Shown here: piece by piece, positions 8,379 through 17,754 of the stretch
Layout of the letters: each line of letters opens with the position of its first letter
How positions within the stretch are numbered: the stretch's first letter is position 1
Assembly: GCF_003353175.1 (NCBI RefSeq)
Contig: NZ_QHKS01000022.1
Coordinates: forward strand, 62,251-126,250
Direction: 5' to 3'
DNA length: 64,000 bases
Origin: Paraburkholderia lacunae
GTDB lineage: Bacteria; Pseudomonadota; Gammaproteobacteria; Burkholderiales; Burkholderiaceae
Position numbers and translations under genes: made by a program
Notes under the pieces: generated by a model
The model's input: only the letters and a program-made list of their open reading frames with translations
What the model was told of the DNA's origin: nothing
Database searches by the model: none

Positions 8379-10058
8379 TTACGGTTCGGCGCACACGAAA
8401 CTGCTGGCGAGATTCAGATTGCCCTTGCCCGCATAGCGTGGAAACAGCGGATAGCGGCACAACGGCCGGGAGCGCCCATTGGTGGCCGCCGCAATGTCGG
8501 TCGCGCTCAGCGTCTCGGGCGATACGCCACGCGTCACCCAGTTGTCGAGCGCGCCGAGCAGGTCCACCGACGGAATGAACACGCCGCTGCCGTGCTGGAA
8601 ACCCGGCACCATATAAAGCCGCATGAACGCGTTGACCTGGTCGATGCCGAAACGGTCGATCAGCGCCTCGTAGTAGGCGATCGTCTGGTGCGGGCTGACG
8701 ACTTCGTCGGCGAGGCCTTGCAGCGTGATGAGCTTGCCGCCGCGTGCGATATAGCGCGTCAGATCGGTGTTCATCGCGCCGATCGTCTGCGACAGCGCGA
8801 CCAGTTGCGCCCGATATTTCCCCGGATGTTGGGGGTCGAAGCCGAGCGAGTCGAAGCTCGGGTCGCGCGCAACGAAATAGCGGACGTAGCCGTCGCCCTG
8901 AGCAAACAGGTAGCCGTTGGCGAAGAAGGTCGGCACCGGCTGCCGGCCGGGTTGATGCCCGAGCCCGAGCGTGCCGGTCAGATGCGTGCCCTGAAAGACG
9001 TTGTAGCCGCGATAACCGCTGACGTTCCACGCCAGCCGGTACGGCAACGACAGACCGTCGCGCATCACGAGCAAGGTGGATAACTGTGCGTCGGTGAGGC
9101 ATTCGTCGTGCGACGGCGTATGCCCGGCGCAGCGCAAGGAGGCGATGATGTCCGCTTCGTGCTGGCGGCATGCGGCGACGTCGCTGATGATGCCGTCCTC
9201 CGCGCCGTCGAGGCGGTCACAAACCGCCAGCGTATGTTGATACACGTGTTCGAGCAACGGCGGCGGAAGGTAGCCGCCGCGCGTGGCGTATTCGGCCTGG
9301 CCGAGTTCCACGCCGAGCAGGCGCACGCCGGAAAAATTGAGCGCCGGCGAATTGGCGATCACGCCGTCGTAGTCGTCCGGAAAGCGCTGCATGACCGTGT
9401 AGCCTTCACGCCCGCCGGTCGAACCACCGGCGAAGTACATCCGGTGTGGCGGACGGCCGTAAGCGCGCGCGATGAGTGCAAGCGCCGCGTCATGCGTTTT
9501 CTTCAGATGCGCGTAGCCGAAATTCGTCACGGCGTCGTCGACCAGCCCGAAGATCGCGAGCGACGAATCGCCCACGTGTCCCGAGTCGTCGCCGAAGGTC
9601 GCATAGCCTTGCGCAAGCGGCGCGCGATCCGGCGAAAACGGAATCACGCCTGTGCCGCTGACCACCACGCCGTTGTACCCGCCGCCGCCGATCTGCAGCG
9701 CGCGGCCATTCCAGCGGCGCGGCAGATTCAGGTCGAAACGGATATCGGGCGTGCTCGCGTTGAGCCCTTTGATGCGGCCGGTGATACGGCAATATTCGCC
9801 GCCTTGCTGATTGCCGGGCACGGTTGCGCCCACCATCGCCGCACTTTCGATCTGCACGCCGGCAGTGGGCATGGCGATGAGTTCCGGCGGCAACACGGCG
9901 CCGGCGAATTCCACGCAACGCATCGCGAGCGGTGCGTCCTTAGGTGCGTCCTTAGGTGCGCCGAGCGCCTCGGCGGCGCTCAGCCCTAGCATCGCACTGA
10001 CAGCCGTGGCGAGCGCGCGTGAAACTCGTGTGCGCATGCGGCGCGAACGCGCCCTCAT
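8379..10058 (-). CDS. Secreted tannase/feruloyl esterase-family hydrolase
   Basis: A 559-residue alpha/beta hydrolase. The first 33 residues look like an export signal (RR-rich start, then a hydrophobic stretch ending in AEALG). The nucleophile motif is GGSTGG, and the family's cysteine-rich insertion is present (CDRLDGAEDG, CRQHEA, LRCAG). Members cleave esters of gallic, ferulic or related phenolic acids. The ATG at 10058 overlaps the stop of the upstream membrane-protein gene by four bases, which fixes the start; longer readings run into that gene. A KDAP repeat follows the signal. Confidence 0.85.
   Translation of the reverse strand: MRARSRRMRTRVSRALATAVSAMLGLSAAEALGAPKDAPKDAPLAMRCVEFAGAVLPPELIAMPTAGVQIESAAMVGATVPGNQQGGEYCRITGRIKGLNASTPDIRFDLNLPRRWNGRALQIGGGGYNGVVVSGTGVIPFSPDRAPLAQGYATFGDDSGHVGDSSLAIFGLVDDAVTNFGYAHLKKTHDAALALIARAYGRPPHRMYFAGGSTGGREGYTVMQRFPDDYDGVIANSPALNFSGVRLLGVELGQAEYATRGGYLPPPLLEHVYQHTLAVCDRLDGAEDGIISDVAACRQHEADIIASLRCAGHTPSHDECLTDAQLSTLLVMRDGLSLPYRLAWNVSGYRGYNVFQGTHLTGTLGLGHQPGRQPVPTFFANGYLFAQGDGYVRYFVARDPSFDSLGFDPQHPGKYRAQLVALSQTIGAMNTDLTRYIARGGKLITLQGLADEVVSPHQTIAYYEALIDRFGIDQVNAFMRLYMVPGFQHGSGVFIPSVDLLGALDNWVTRGVSPETLSATDIAAATNGRSRPLCRYPLFPRYAGKGNLNLASSFVCAEP
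9931..9963. repeat. Short tandem repeat inside the tannase gene
   Basis: Two full copies and a partial third copy of the 12-base unit GGTGCGTCCTTA lie in frame, coding for repeated K-D-A-P just after the signal peptide. Changes in copy number would add or remove four residues without shifting the frame. Confidence 0.75.
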
Positions 10059-11161
10059 CCGCAACCTGCCCCATTGGCCGCCGCGCGCGACTGCAGCCCC
10101 TTCCAGCCGTCCCAGCCGCGCGCGATCATCAGCACGGCGCCGATGGCGACCAGATCGCCGCCGAGTCCGATCAGCGTGCCGCGAAAACCGTGAAACATAT
10201 GCGGCGTGGCCGTATCGACGATCAAGGAGACCAGCGTGCCGGCGACGAAACACACGAGCCCGGTACGGCCGACAGTCACCACCGCGGGCAGCCGCCTCGC
10301 GAGCCGCGCGATGCTGCCCATCCGAACGAACTGCGCCGCGAGCCAGGCAATGACGAGGAAGTTGATCACACGGTCCACGGAAAGGTTCTGTTTAAACGTG
10401 CCGGGCAACGGTTGCGTCAGCACGAAGAGTTTGAGTATAGCGAATGCCAGTACCGCGATCGCCGCGGCCCACGTCAGCCAGCGCGCGGCGCGGGTGGCGT
10501 GAAAGCGCTCGCTGATGGGCTGCACCCGGCACAGCATTCCGAGCACGAACATCAGCTGCCACGCAAACGGGTTAAAAGCCCAGTCGGCCATGTCGTCAAT
10601 GCTCAATAGCGCGGCCAGCGGCCGGGCGAGCGCCCAGATCGCCAGACTGAGCCCAAGCGCCAGCAGTGGCGAACGGCGCGCGAGCGGCACCGCGAACGGC
10701 ACGCACAGCGCAAAGATCACGTACATGGGCAGCACGCTCGACAGATACGGCTGACGCCGCAGCACGGCGATATCGAGTGCTTCGCGCAACGGCTGCGCCG
10801 CGAACGGCGTCCAACTGGTCAGATCGACCATTGGCGGGTTCAGATGCAGCGTCGCGAGAATGGCGCCGGATAATAGCGTCAATACTGCCGTCAGCAAATA
10901 GGCGCGGTAGATTTCCCAGCAGCGCCTGACGAAACGCCGGTTCGCCGCGCTCTCGCCTCGGCCCGCGAGCACCCTCGTATAGGCCGCTGCGGACGCGTAG
11001 CCGCCGATAAATACGAACACTTCAGCCGAATCGCACAATGCGTAGGCATGCAGCATCAGATGCGACAGCACGCTGCCGGGCATGTGGTCCAGCACGATGA
11101 CGATCAGCACGATACCGCGGAAAAAATCCACTTCGATCGAGCGTCCGCGGCGTGATTCCAT
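10055..11161 (-). CDS. OpgC-domain membrane protein (acyltransferase-like)
   Basis: A 368-residue protein with about ten membrane helices. The N-terminal RSIEVDFFRGIVLIVIVLDH and the SAEVFVFIGGYASA segment are typical of the OpgC group, whose founding member adds succinyl groups to periplasmic glucans. The substrate here is unknown. Its stop codon overlaps the start of the tannase-like hydrolase, so the two form an operon: a membrane acyl-transfer enzyme with a periplasmic esterase. Whether they act on the same molecule is inference. Confidence 0.8.
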   Translation of the reverse strand: MESRRGRSIEVDFFRGIVLIVIVLDHMPGSVLSHLMLHAYALCDSAEVFVFIGGYASAAAYTRVLAGRGESAANRRFVRRCWEIYRAYLLTAVLTLLSGAILATLHLNPPMVDLTSWTPFAAQPLREALDIAVLRRQPYLSSVLPMYVIFALCVPFAVPLARRSPLLALGLSLAIWALARPLAALLSIDDMADWAFNPFAWQLMFVLGMLCRVQPISERFHATRAARWLTWAAAIAVLAFAILKLFVLTQPLPGTFKQNLSVDRVINFLVIAWLAAQFVRMGSIARLARRLPAVVTVGRTGLVCFVAGTLVSLIVDTATPHMFHGFRGTLIGLGGDLVAIGAVLMIARGWDGWKGLQSRAAANGAGCG

Positions 11162-11742
11162 TCGGGTTCTCGCAGATGGCGCGTATCCAATGCGCCGTGA
11201 GAGACAGTCATATTCCGCTATTTCTCATAGGAATACCATGACATTAAAACGTTCCCGCCGATGCCGCGGATTATCCCCGTGCGCGCTGACAACCGCCCTT
11301 TAATCGCGCATGCATTGGCAGCGATCTGAAACTTATCTGAAACTTAAATGTCGGCATGCGGTAATGCTGAATCATTCAGTATTCGCTTGCCGGAAAGTTT
11401 TGCGGCTTTGAATGGCAAATCAGCAACGCCTACCGGTAATAACCGCGGAAAAAAATCGATGAATACACCGCGTGATTATTTTCGCTTTTTTTCGTCGTAG
11501 CATGGGTTCATGCACGCCTGTCGGACATCGCGCATTGCGAGCGCTGCCACCTCCCGACGGCGGCCACTCTTGTGGACCGGATACGCCGCCGGCCGATCTT
11601 CGATCGGCCGGATCGCTGAGCGTCCTTGCGGCGTCCTCTAGTTGCCATTGCCGACTGGCCGTCGCAATGCGCTCCGGCCCTTCCACTATCGCCCTGAACG
11701 GCGGCGCTTCGCGCACCGCCGTTGTCCCTGGAAGACGACCTC
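11162..11742. other. Divergent promoter region with a strong hairpin
   Basis: This gap separates the minus-strand opgC-like gene from the plus-strand acyltransferase. The left 300 bases are relatively A+T rich and probably hold promoters. At 11589-11611 there is a perfect 10-base stem, CCGGCCGATC with GATCGGCCGG, around a 3-base loop, without a T-tract. No gene could be supported. Confidence 0.5.
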
Positions 11743-12903
11743 ATGAACAACAGGATTGCCGGCTTCGACGGACTGCGTGCGCTTGCGGTCCTGATGGTGT
11801 TTTTTCAGCACCGCCTGTTTGGCGATATCGGCGAAATCGGCCATCTGGGCGTATGGATTTTCTTCGCGCTGAGCGGATTTCTGATTATCGGCATTCTGTC
11901 CGAGCAACGCGCGCGCATTGAACGCAACGGCAGTCGCTTTGCCGCCGAGCTGAAGCGTTTCCTGTTTCGCCGCACGCTGCGCATATTCCCGATTTACTAC
12001 CTGATGCTCGCGGTGATGTGCGTATTGATGACGCTCGGCATGGCGGATCCCGAACTGGCTGGCGGCATGCCGTTTCATTTTGCTTATCTGTCGAACTTCT
12101 GGATCGGTTCAGTGCTGCATTACTGGCCGGGGCGTTACTCACATCTCTGGAGCCTTGCGATCGAGGAGCAGTTTTATCTGGTGTTCGCGCCGTTGATGTT
12201 GCTGATCGCCGCGCGGCGGCATGGGGCGGTGTGTGCGGTAATCGTGGTGGTGGGACTCGCTTCGTTGCTCGCGATGCGCGCGGCGCACTGGCAGGAGATC
12301 ACGATCTACACGCATCCGTTGACCAATTTCTGGATGCTGGCGCTCGGCGGAATCGGCGGCCTGATGATCGCCGCAGACGCGCACCGCTTGCGGGCCGTGC
12401 TGGGACATGGCGTGACGTCAATCGCGCTGGCGGCATGCGTTGTCGGGTTCTGCGCGACCGAGCCCGTGTGGAGCGAGTTGACGAGTCCGCTTGTGCTGAC
12501 CGCTGTTTCCGCGGCGTATGGTGCCTGCATCGCGGCGCTGGTGTGTTCGATTGCCTGCTGCCGGAGCGCTGTGATCATGGGTCTGCTCGAGACCCGTTGG
12601 CTCGTGAGTTTTGGGCGTATCAGCTATGGGTTTTATCTCTATCACAATCTCATTCCGGATTTGACGCGGAATCATCATGCGGTGGCTCTTTTCGGCGGCG
12701 CCGTGCCGGGGTGGGCGCATGTTGCGGGGATTGTGGCTTCGTTTCTGATTTCGTTGGCGATCGCCGTTCTGTCGTGGCGATTCATCGAAGCGCCTCTCCT
12801 GAAGTTCAAGGGCCTCCGGAGACCGGGCGGCGCGGTTACGCGAGCCGGGGCCGCTGCGCAGGGAGCCGGACGCGGATTGGTGGCTCGCGGCGATGCGCGT
12901 TGA
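11743..12903 (+). CDS. Acyltransferase 3 family membrane protein (OafA-like)
   Basis: A 386-residue protein with about ten membrane helices. It opens with the family motif GFDGLRALAVLMVFFQHR, continues with FRRTLRIFPIYY, and has SHLWSLAIEEQFYLVF in the middle, which are the standard acyltransferase 3 landmarks. Such enzymes add acetyl or other acyl groups to sugars of lipopolysaccharide or exopolysaccharide at the inner membrane. The ATG at 11743 (MNNRIAGFDG) is preferred over a TTG seven codons earlier. It stands alone, so its target glycan is not known. Confidence 0.9.
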   Translation: MNNRIAGFDGLRALAVLMVFFQHRLFGDIGEIGHLGVWIFFALSGFLIIGILSEQRARIERNGSRFAAELKRFLFRRTLRIFPIYYLMLAVMCVLMTLGMADPELAGGMPFHFAYLSNFWIGSVLHYWPGRYSHLWSLAIEEQFYLVFAPLMLLIAARRHGAVCAVIVVVGLASLLAMRAAHWQEITIYTHPLTNFWMLALGGIGGLMIAADAHRLRAVLGHGVTSIALAACVVGFCATEPVWSELTSPLVLTAVSAAYGACIAALVCSIACCRSAVIMGLLETRWLVSFGRISYGFYLYHNLIPDLTRNHHAVALFGGAVPGWAHVAGIVASFLISLAIAVLSWRFIEAPLLKFKGLRRPGGAVTRAGAAAQGAGRGLVARGDAR

Positions 12904-13132
12904 TTCATATGACACGTGGGTCAACCAAAGGTGATCGGGATAGTGCGCAAAACACGCCGATCCAGTCACGATCGGCGCCGCACACGGATCCGGTCGCGAT
13001 TGGCGTCGACGTGCCGATGCTCTGCGGCATCGATGTGGCCTCCCCGCTACTAACCCCGTTTACCGCAACTACTCTGTCAGCGTATTCACTGCATATTCAC
13101 ACCGTAGTGCTACGCCGCATCCCGATACCCGC

Positions 13133-13381
13133 TTACCTCTGGAGCCGGTCGAGAAGCTTGCTTACACGACGCTGCTGGCTGGCAATCAGATCGTGCGTTT
13201 CTTGCAGTGCACGAATGCGCCTTTCCCAATACTCGTGGTCGAGCCGGTCGAGCGCACTATCCGCGTCCCCACGCGTCAAGTACTGGACCATGCTCTCCAG
13301 ATGCTCCAACTGGCTGTCCACCAGACTGGCTGGAAGCCGCCCACCGCGCCGCGCGGTCGGTCGATTGATCGTGCCGCTCAT
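13133..13381 (-). CDS. Small conserved hypothetical protein, related to the protein at 49243
   Basis: An 82-residue polar, helical protein (MSGTINRPTARRGG...). Its core SQLEHLESMVQYLTRGDADS, then YWERRIRAL and RRVSKLLDRL, matches the order and spacing of the protein at 49243-49479 (HLE, YWRRRV, RRVTRLLN). The two are therefore members of one family. The start at 13381 is chosen because the residues encoded before it look random. I do not know a function. The many charged residues and predicted helices suggest a cytosolic regulatory or nucleic-acid-associated role, but that is a guess. Confidence 0.65.
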   Translation of the reverse strand: MSGTINRPTARRGGRLPASLVDSQLEHLESMVQYLTRGDADSALDRLDHEYWERRIRALQETHDLIASQQRRVSKLLDRLQR

Positions 13382-13687
13382 TTTCTCGCACCCCGTAACC
13401 TGGCCAGACGGGCGATGCCTGGCTAGCTCGCCCTTATTGCGCCGCGCATGCCGAGGCGGCACTCTTGTCAACGCGCAGTTGCGCTTTCAGAACGGGGCGC
13501 GGATACAGCGGATACAATGACTCGCCGCGCCATCAGTGAAAACGATCTGCATCTAATCGTCCTACGATAACGCGCCTTTTTTGTCAGGCTTTACCATGCG
13601 TCTCAGTTCCCGACGGCCAGGCGTAAATATTTCGCCTGCCGCGGCTGTCTTGCCCCAACCGTATTCTTCGCTCGCTGCAATTGGCTC

Positions 13688-14734
13688 ATGAACCAGCGCT
13701 CACTGCCGTATAGCCCGGTGGCCGACGCAACCGCTGCCGCAGCCGAGCCGCGCCCGGTCATCACGACGAGCAGCTTCAGTACACGCGCGCTGGCAGCCGA
13801 CGAGCAACTGCTCGCCTGGCGCAAGCGCGTGGGCCACGTAGTCGACGTACCGCCGTCGAAGCAGCAGGTCGCCGGGGGGTTCCGCGGCGACATCGATTTA
13901 TATGCGGTGGGCGGCATGACGTTTACCGACTGCCGCACCGAGAAACTGGTGCTCGAACGCTCGGTGGCGCGAGTGTCCACCGACACGCGCCGCGATTACG
14001 CCTTTCAGCTGTTCGTGGAAGGCGAAATCGGCAACGTGACCGGCATGCGCAAGAAACGCAGCGATCCGGGCTCGGTGCAAGGCATCGTCGCATTCGATAT
14101 GAATCAGCCGTTTCGGGCCGAGCGGCCCGCCTGTCGTCTGCTGAGTCTGTTCCTGCCGGCGGCGATCGTGGACGAGGAGCTTCGTGACGGCGCGTCGCTG
14201 CATGGCCGCATCCTCCCACTGGGCTCGCCGCTGACCAGCCTCGTCATGGATCACATGGCGGCCATCGCCAGGGAAATACCGACGCTCGACGCTCAGAGCG
14301 CGACCGCCGCATTGAATGCCGGCGCCCAGCTTCTGATCGCGGCCTTTCGCAAGGAATCGCGCCTGACAGGCGAGGGCCGCGCCGCGCTGCAGGCCGCGGT
14401 AATGGGACAGGTCCGGCGTTACGTCGAAGCCAATCTGCACCAGGGCGACCTCACGCCGACCCGTATCGTCGAAGCGCTGCGACTGAAGCGCGCCACGGTC
14501 TACCGCTGGTTCGAGCCCGACGGCGGGCTCGGCGCCTACATTCGCAATCGCCGGCTGCGGGAAGCGGCGGACGAACTGGTCCGTTTCCCGCATCTGCAGA
14601 TCACCGAAATCGCTTACGGGCTCGGCTTCCAGAGCCCATCGGATTTCACCCGCGCGTTTCGCCGCGCGTTCGACATGAGCCCGCAGGACATGCGTGCGCT
14701 CGCATGGGATCTGACGCATCGCAATGCGGCGTAG
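13688..14734 (+). CDS. AraC-family transcriptional regulator (AraC_binding_2 type)
   Basis: A 348-residue regulator. Residues about 30-230 form the cupin-like AraC_binding_2 sensor, and the last 110 residues carry the two helix-turn-helix units (LTPTRIVEALRLKRATVYRWFE and ITEIAYGLGFQSPSDFTRAFRR). The end, SPQDMRALAW, is standard. The neighbouring gene on the other strand is an MHS transporter only 16 bases from its stop, in convergent orientation. The regulated genes cannot be told from position. Confidence 0.88.
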   Translation: MNQRSLPYSPVADATAAAAEPRPVITTSSFSTRALAADEQLLAWRKRVGHVVDVPPSKQQVAGGFRGDIDLYAVGGMTFTDCRTEKLVLERSVARVSTDTRRDYAFQLFVEGEIGNVTGMRKKRSDPGSVQGIVAFDMNQPFRAERPACRLLSLFLPAAIVDEELRDGASLHGRILPLGSPLTSLVMDHMAAIAREIPTLDAQSATAALNAGAQLLIAAFRKESRLTGEGRAALQAAVMGQVRRYVEANLHQGDLTPTRIVEALRLKRATVYRWFEPDGGLGAYIRNRRLREAADELVRFPHLQITEIAYGLGFQSPSDFTRAFRRAFDMSPQDMRALAWDLTHRNAA

Positions 14735-14750
14735 CGACTGAACCGGCGCA

Positions 14751-16061
14751 TCATGCCGGCGGCTGTGCAGCGTATGCGGGCTCCTCCGCCGGCGCCCGCT
14801 CGGGAAACCGGTTCAGCGCGACGAGCGTGAGCCCGGTGGCGGCCATCACGTACCACGCAGGAATCATCGGGTTGCCCGTTACATTGATGAGCCATGTGAC
14901 GAAGAACGGCGAAAACCCGCCGAACACGACAACGCCAACACCGAAGATCACGGCAAGGCTCGCCGCGCGCCGATGCGCGGGAAAGGCCTCCATCATCAGC
15001 ACCATGATCGCACCCTCGTTGTTCACTGCGAGCGCCACGTACGCCGTGATGATGACGAGCGCGGCGAGATCGCTCACGCCGTGGGTCAGCATCCAGAAGA
15101 CCGGCCATGCCGCCGCCAGTGACGCCACGAAAAACAGGTACTGGAGCGTCTTGCGGCTCGCGAACCGGTCGGCGGCACGCCCTACCAGCGGCGTCACCAC
15201 GAAGATCGCGAGGCCCGAGAGACAGGCGGTCAGCAGGCTGATCGCCGGCGGCCGATGCAGCGTTCGCACCAGGTAGGACGGCATGTAGAACACGGTGAGA
15301 TAGATGGTCACCGAAGTCGCCGCCGTCATCAGAATGCCGCAGACGAGCGGGCGCGTGTACTCGACGAACAGGCGCCCAGGATTCAGCCGTCCAATCGACT
15401 GCCGCCGGGCCGCCGGCATACGGCGGCGCAGATACCAGCCGACCGGGCCAATCAGGCCGCCGCCCAGCACGAACGGAATGCGCCATCCCCAGCTCTGCAT
15501 GGCCTCGGGAGAAAGCAGCGCGGTGGTGCTCGCGCCGACCAGCGCGGCGGCGAACGCGGCCGCGCCCTGGCTCGCGCCGCGCCAGCTCACCACGAAACAG
15601 CGGTGCCGGTACGCAACCGACTCCATCAGCGAAGCCGCCACCGGCCCGATCTCTCCGCCCGCCGCGAGCCCCTGCATCAGCCGCGCGAGCACCATCAGCA
15701 CCGGCGCCGCGAGACCGATCGACGCATAGGTGGGCAGGCACGCGATCAGCCACGTGCCGAGCGTCATCAGCGCAAGCGAGACGGTCATGCCGGCCTTGCG
15801 GCCCCGGCTGTCGGCGATGTGGCCGATCATGATCCCGCCGAGCGGGCGCATCACGAAGCCCGCGCCGAAGGTGGCAAGCGAGAGCAGCAGCGACGACACG
15901 GGGTTGCCGGACGGAAAGAACAGATTGCCGATCAGCACGGCCGAAAAGCTGTACACAGTGAAGTCGTACGCAACGAAACCGTTGCCGATCACGATCGCCA
16001 CGATGAGACGCCGGAGTTCGGCGCGGGACAAGTTAGCTGGTTGGGCTGCTGCTTTGTGCAT
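14751..16061 (-). CDS. MHS-family MFS transporter
   Basis: A 436-residue inner-membrane symporter with 12 hydrophobic segments. The signatures are GNGFVAYDFTVYSFSAV at the start, RPLGGIMIGHIADSRGRKAG in the first cytoplasmic loop and RLMQGLAAGGEIGP in the fourth helix. These mark the metabolite:H+ symporter (MHS) group, which imports organic acids, betaines or shikimate-like compounds. It is divergent from a solute-binding protein gene at 16530 and convergent with the AraC gene. The substrate cannot be assigned. Confidence 0.9.
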   Translation of the reverse strand: MHKAAAQPANLSRAELRRLIVAIVIGNGFVAYDFTVYSFSAVLIGNLFFPSGNPVSSLLLSLATFGAGFVMRPLGGIMIGHIADSRGRKAGMTVSLALMTLGTWLIACLPTYASIGLAAPVLMVLARLMQGLAAGGEIGPVAASLMESVAYRHRCFVVSWRGASQGAAAFAAALVGASTTALLSPEAMQSWGWRIPFVLGGGLIGPVGWYLRRRMPAARRQSIGRLNPGRLFVEYTRPLVCGILMTAATSVTIYLTVFYMPSYLVRTLHRPPAISLLTACLSGLAIFVVTPLVGRAADRFASRKTLQYLFFVASLAAAWPVFWMLTHGVSDLAALVIITAYVALAVNNEGAIMVLMMEAFPAHRRAASLAVIFGVGVVVFGGFSPFFVTWLINVTGNPMIPAWYVMAATGLTLVALNRFPERAPAEEPAYAAQPPA

Positions 16062-16529
16062 GGGTGCGGTGGACGGGGGCGTCGTGGTGTTCCGGAAGGT
16101 CGGCGGCGAGAGCGGTGCTCTTTCCGCTCTAACGGCCTGAAAAGGGAGGACTTTACGTCACGCGAAAGGATCGCGGACCCCAACCCGGCATGCGTGGGCG
16201 TCTGGCCGGCCGCGGACGCTCCGCGCGGTTGAGCGGAAATCAACCGGCCGCTACGAATCGGCACGGTGAGAGTCTCGTGCCGCAGGTGCTGAATCGGCCG
16301 CCTATCCAGCCGCCTGCGCAGTCGCCTAAACGAACCGAGCGATCGCGCTATTCCATCGTTCGAGTGAAGTCGTGAGCGTGGGTCAACTCAAGCGGCTGCT
16401 AGTGGAAATCCCGTATCGGGCATGGACCTCCGTGAAAGCCTTGGGAAGGATTCGCTCGCCTAGAATCGCTCCGTCAAAGCAGACAGACGGGCGGCATTCC
16501 GCTGCCAGAAACAATAACGGAGACTATCG
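16062..16529. other. Divergent promoter region, no gene recognised
   Basis: This separates the minus-strand MHS transporter from the plus-strand binding-protein gene. Its open frames are short and have no family likeness. It must contain both promoters, but I could not assign boxes reliably. Confidence 0.5.
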
Positions 16530-17543
16530 ATGACCTCGAGCTTTCGCACGCTGCGCCATATCGCCATCGCTTCCAGCCTGCTTTTCGGCCTTGCCTCGCA
16601 GCAGGCGACCGCGGCGGACAGCGGCAAGATCACCATCATGGTGGGCGGCATCACGAAGCTGATCTACCTGCCGGCACGCCTGACCGAACAGCTCGGCTAT
16701 TTCAAGGACGAAGGGCTCGACGTCGAACTGCTGTCGCAGCCGGCCGGCGTCGACGCTGAAAACGAACTGCTGGCTGGCGCGGTCCAGGCGGTGGTCGGCT
16801 TCTACGACCATACGATCGACCTGCAAACCAAGGGCAAGGACGTCAAGGCGATCGTGGTGTTCGGGCAGGTGCCGGGCGAGGTCGAGCTGGTATCGACCAA
16901 GGCCGCCGACACGATCAAATCGATGGCCGACGTCAAGGGTAAGACACTCGGCGTCACCGGCCTCGGCTCATCGACCAGCTTTCTCACGCAATACCTCGCC
17001 GGACAACACGGCATCCAGTCGACCGAATACACGATGCTGCCGGTGGGCGCCGACGCCAGCTTCATCGCGGCAATCAAGCAAGGCCGGATCGACGCGGGCA
17101 TGACGACCGAGCCCACCGTGTCGGCCTTGCAGAAGTCCGGCGACGCCAAGGTGCTGGTCGACATGCGCTCGGTCGAGGGCACCAAGGCGGCGCTGGGCGG
17201 CACCTACCCGGCGTCGAGCCTGTATGTGCAGTCGGCATGGGCCGATTCGCACAAGGCTGAAGCCGCGAAGCTGGCGCACGCATTCGTTCGCACGATGCAG
17301 TTCATCCACACGCACAGCGCGGAAGAAATCGCCGCGAAGATGCCCGACGACTACCAGAAGGACAAGCCGCTCTACGTGAGCGCGCTGAAGGCGTCGCTGC
17401 CGATGTACACGGCGGACGGCAAGATGCCGGCCGACGGCCCGGCAACCGTGCTCAAGGTACTGTCGGCGTTCAATCCGTCGGTCAAGGGCAAGCGTGTCGA
17501 ACTGGGGAAAACCTATACCAACGAGTTTGTCAGCGCGAAATAA
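16530..17543 (+). CDS. ABC transporter substrate-binding protein (SsuA/NMT1-like)
   Basis: A 337-residue periplasmic binding protein. The first 28 residues are a signal peptide ending ATAADS. The mature protein has the NMT1/SsuA pattern: an early YLPARLTEQLGYFKDEGLDV segment, GKTLGVTGLGSSTSF in the middle and DASFIAAIKQGRIDAGMTTE in the second lobe. Relatives bind nitrate, sulfonates, thiamine precursors or aromatic acids. No permease or ATPase gene adjoins it, so its transporter partners must be elsewhere. A GGAG site lies before the ATG. Confidence 0.88.
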   Translation: MTSSFRTLRHIAIASSLLFGLASQQATAADSGKITIMVGGITKLIYLPARLTEQLGYFKDEGLDVELLSQPAGVDAENELLAGAVQAVVGFYDHTIDLQTKGKDVKAIVVFGQVPGEVELVSTKAADTIKSMADVKGKTLGVTGLGSSTSFLTQYLAGQHGIQSTEYTMLPVGADASFIAAIKQGRIDAGMTTEPTVSALQKSGDAKVLVDMRSVEGTKAALGGTYPASSLYVQSAWADSHKAEAAKLAHAFVRTMQFIHTHSAEEIAAKMPDDYQKDKPLYVSALKASLPMYTADGKMPADGPATVLKVLSAFNPSVKGKRVELGKTYTNEFVSAK

Positions 17544-17598
17544 ACCGGCGCTTACCGATCGTTGTTGCGGGTCGCGTGCCGTCTGACCCCGATGCCAT

Positions 17599-17621
17599 GC
17601 CGGTACCGCCCTGGTACCGGC
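17599..17621. other. Perfect hairpin between binding-protein and response-regulator genes
   Basis: Nine-base arms GCCGGTACC and GGTACCGGC enclose five bases. It lies 56 bases after the binding-protein stop and has no T-tract. It could stabilise the 3' end of that mRNA or act as a regulator site for the next gene. Confidence 0.5.
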
Positions 17622-17754
17622 AACTTCGTGGTCCCCGGCAATGCGTTCCAGTGTGTGCGTGAAGCCGGCCGCGTGTTCGCCCGTGATGTGGATGTCGAGT
17701 CCATGAGCCTCGCCGCCACGGATTGCCCGTGCGTCGCGCAAGTGAGGAAACGCG

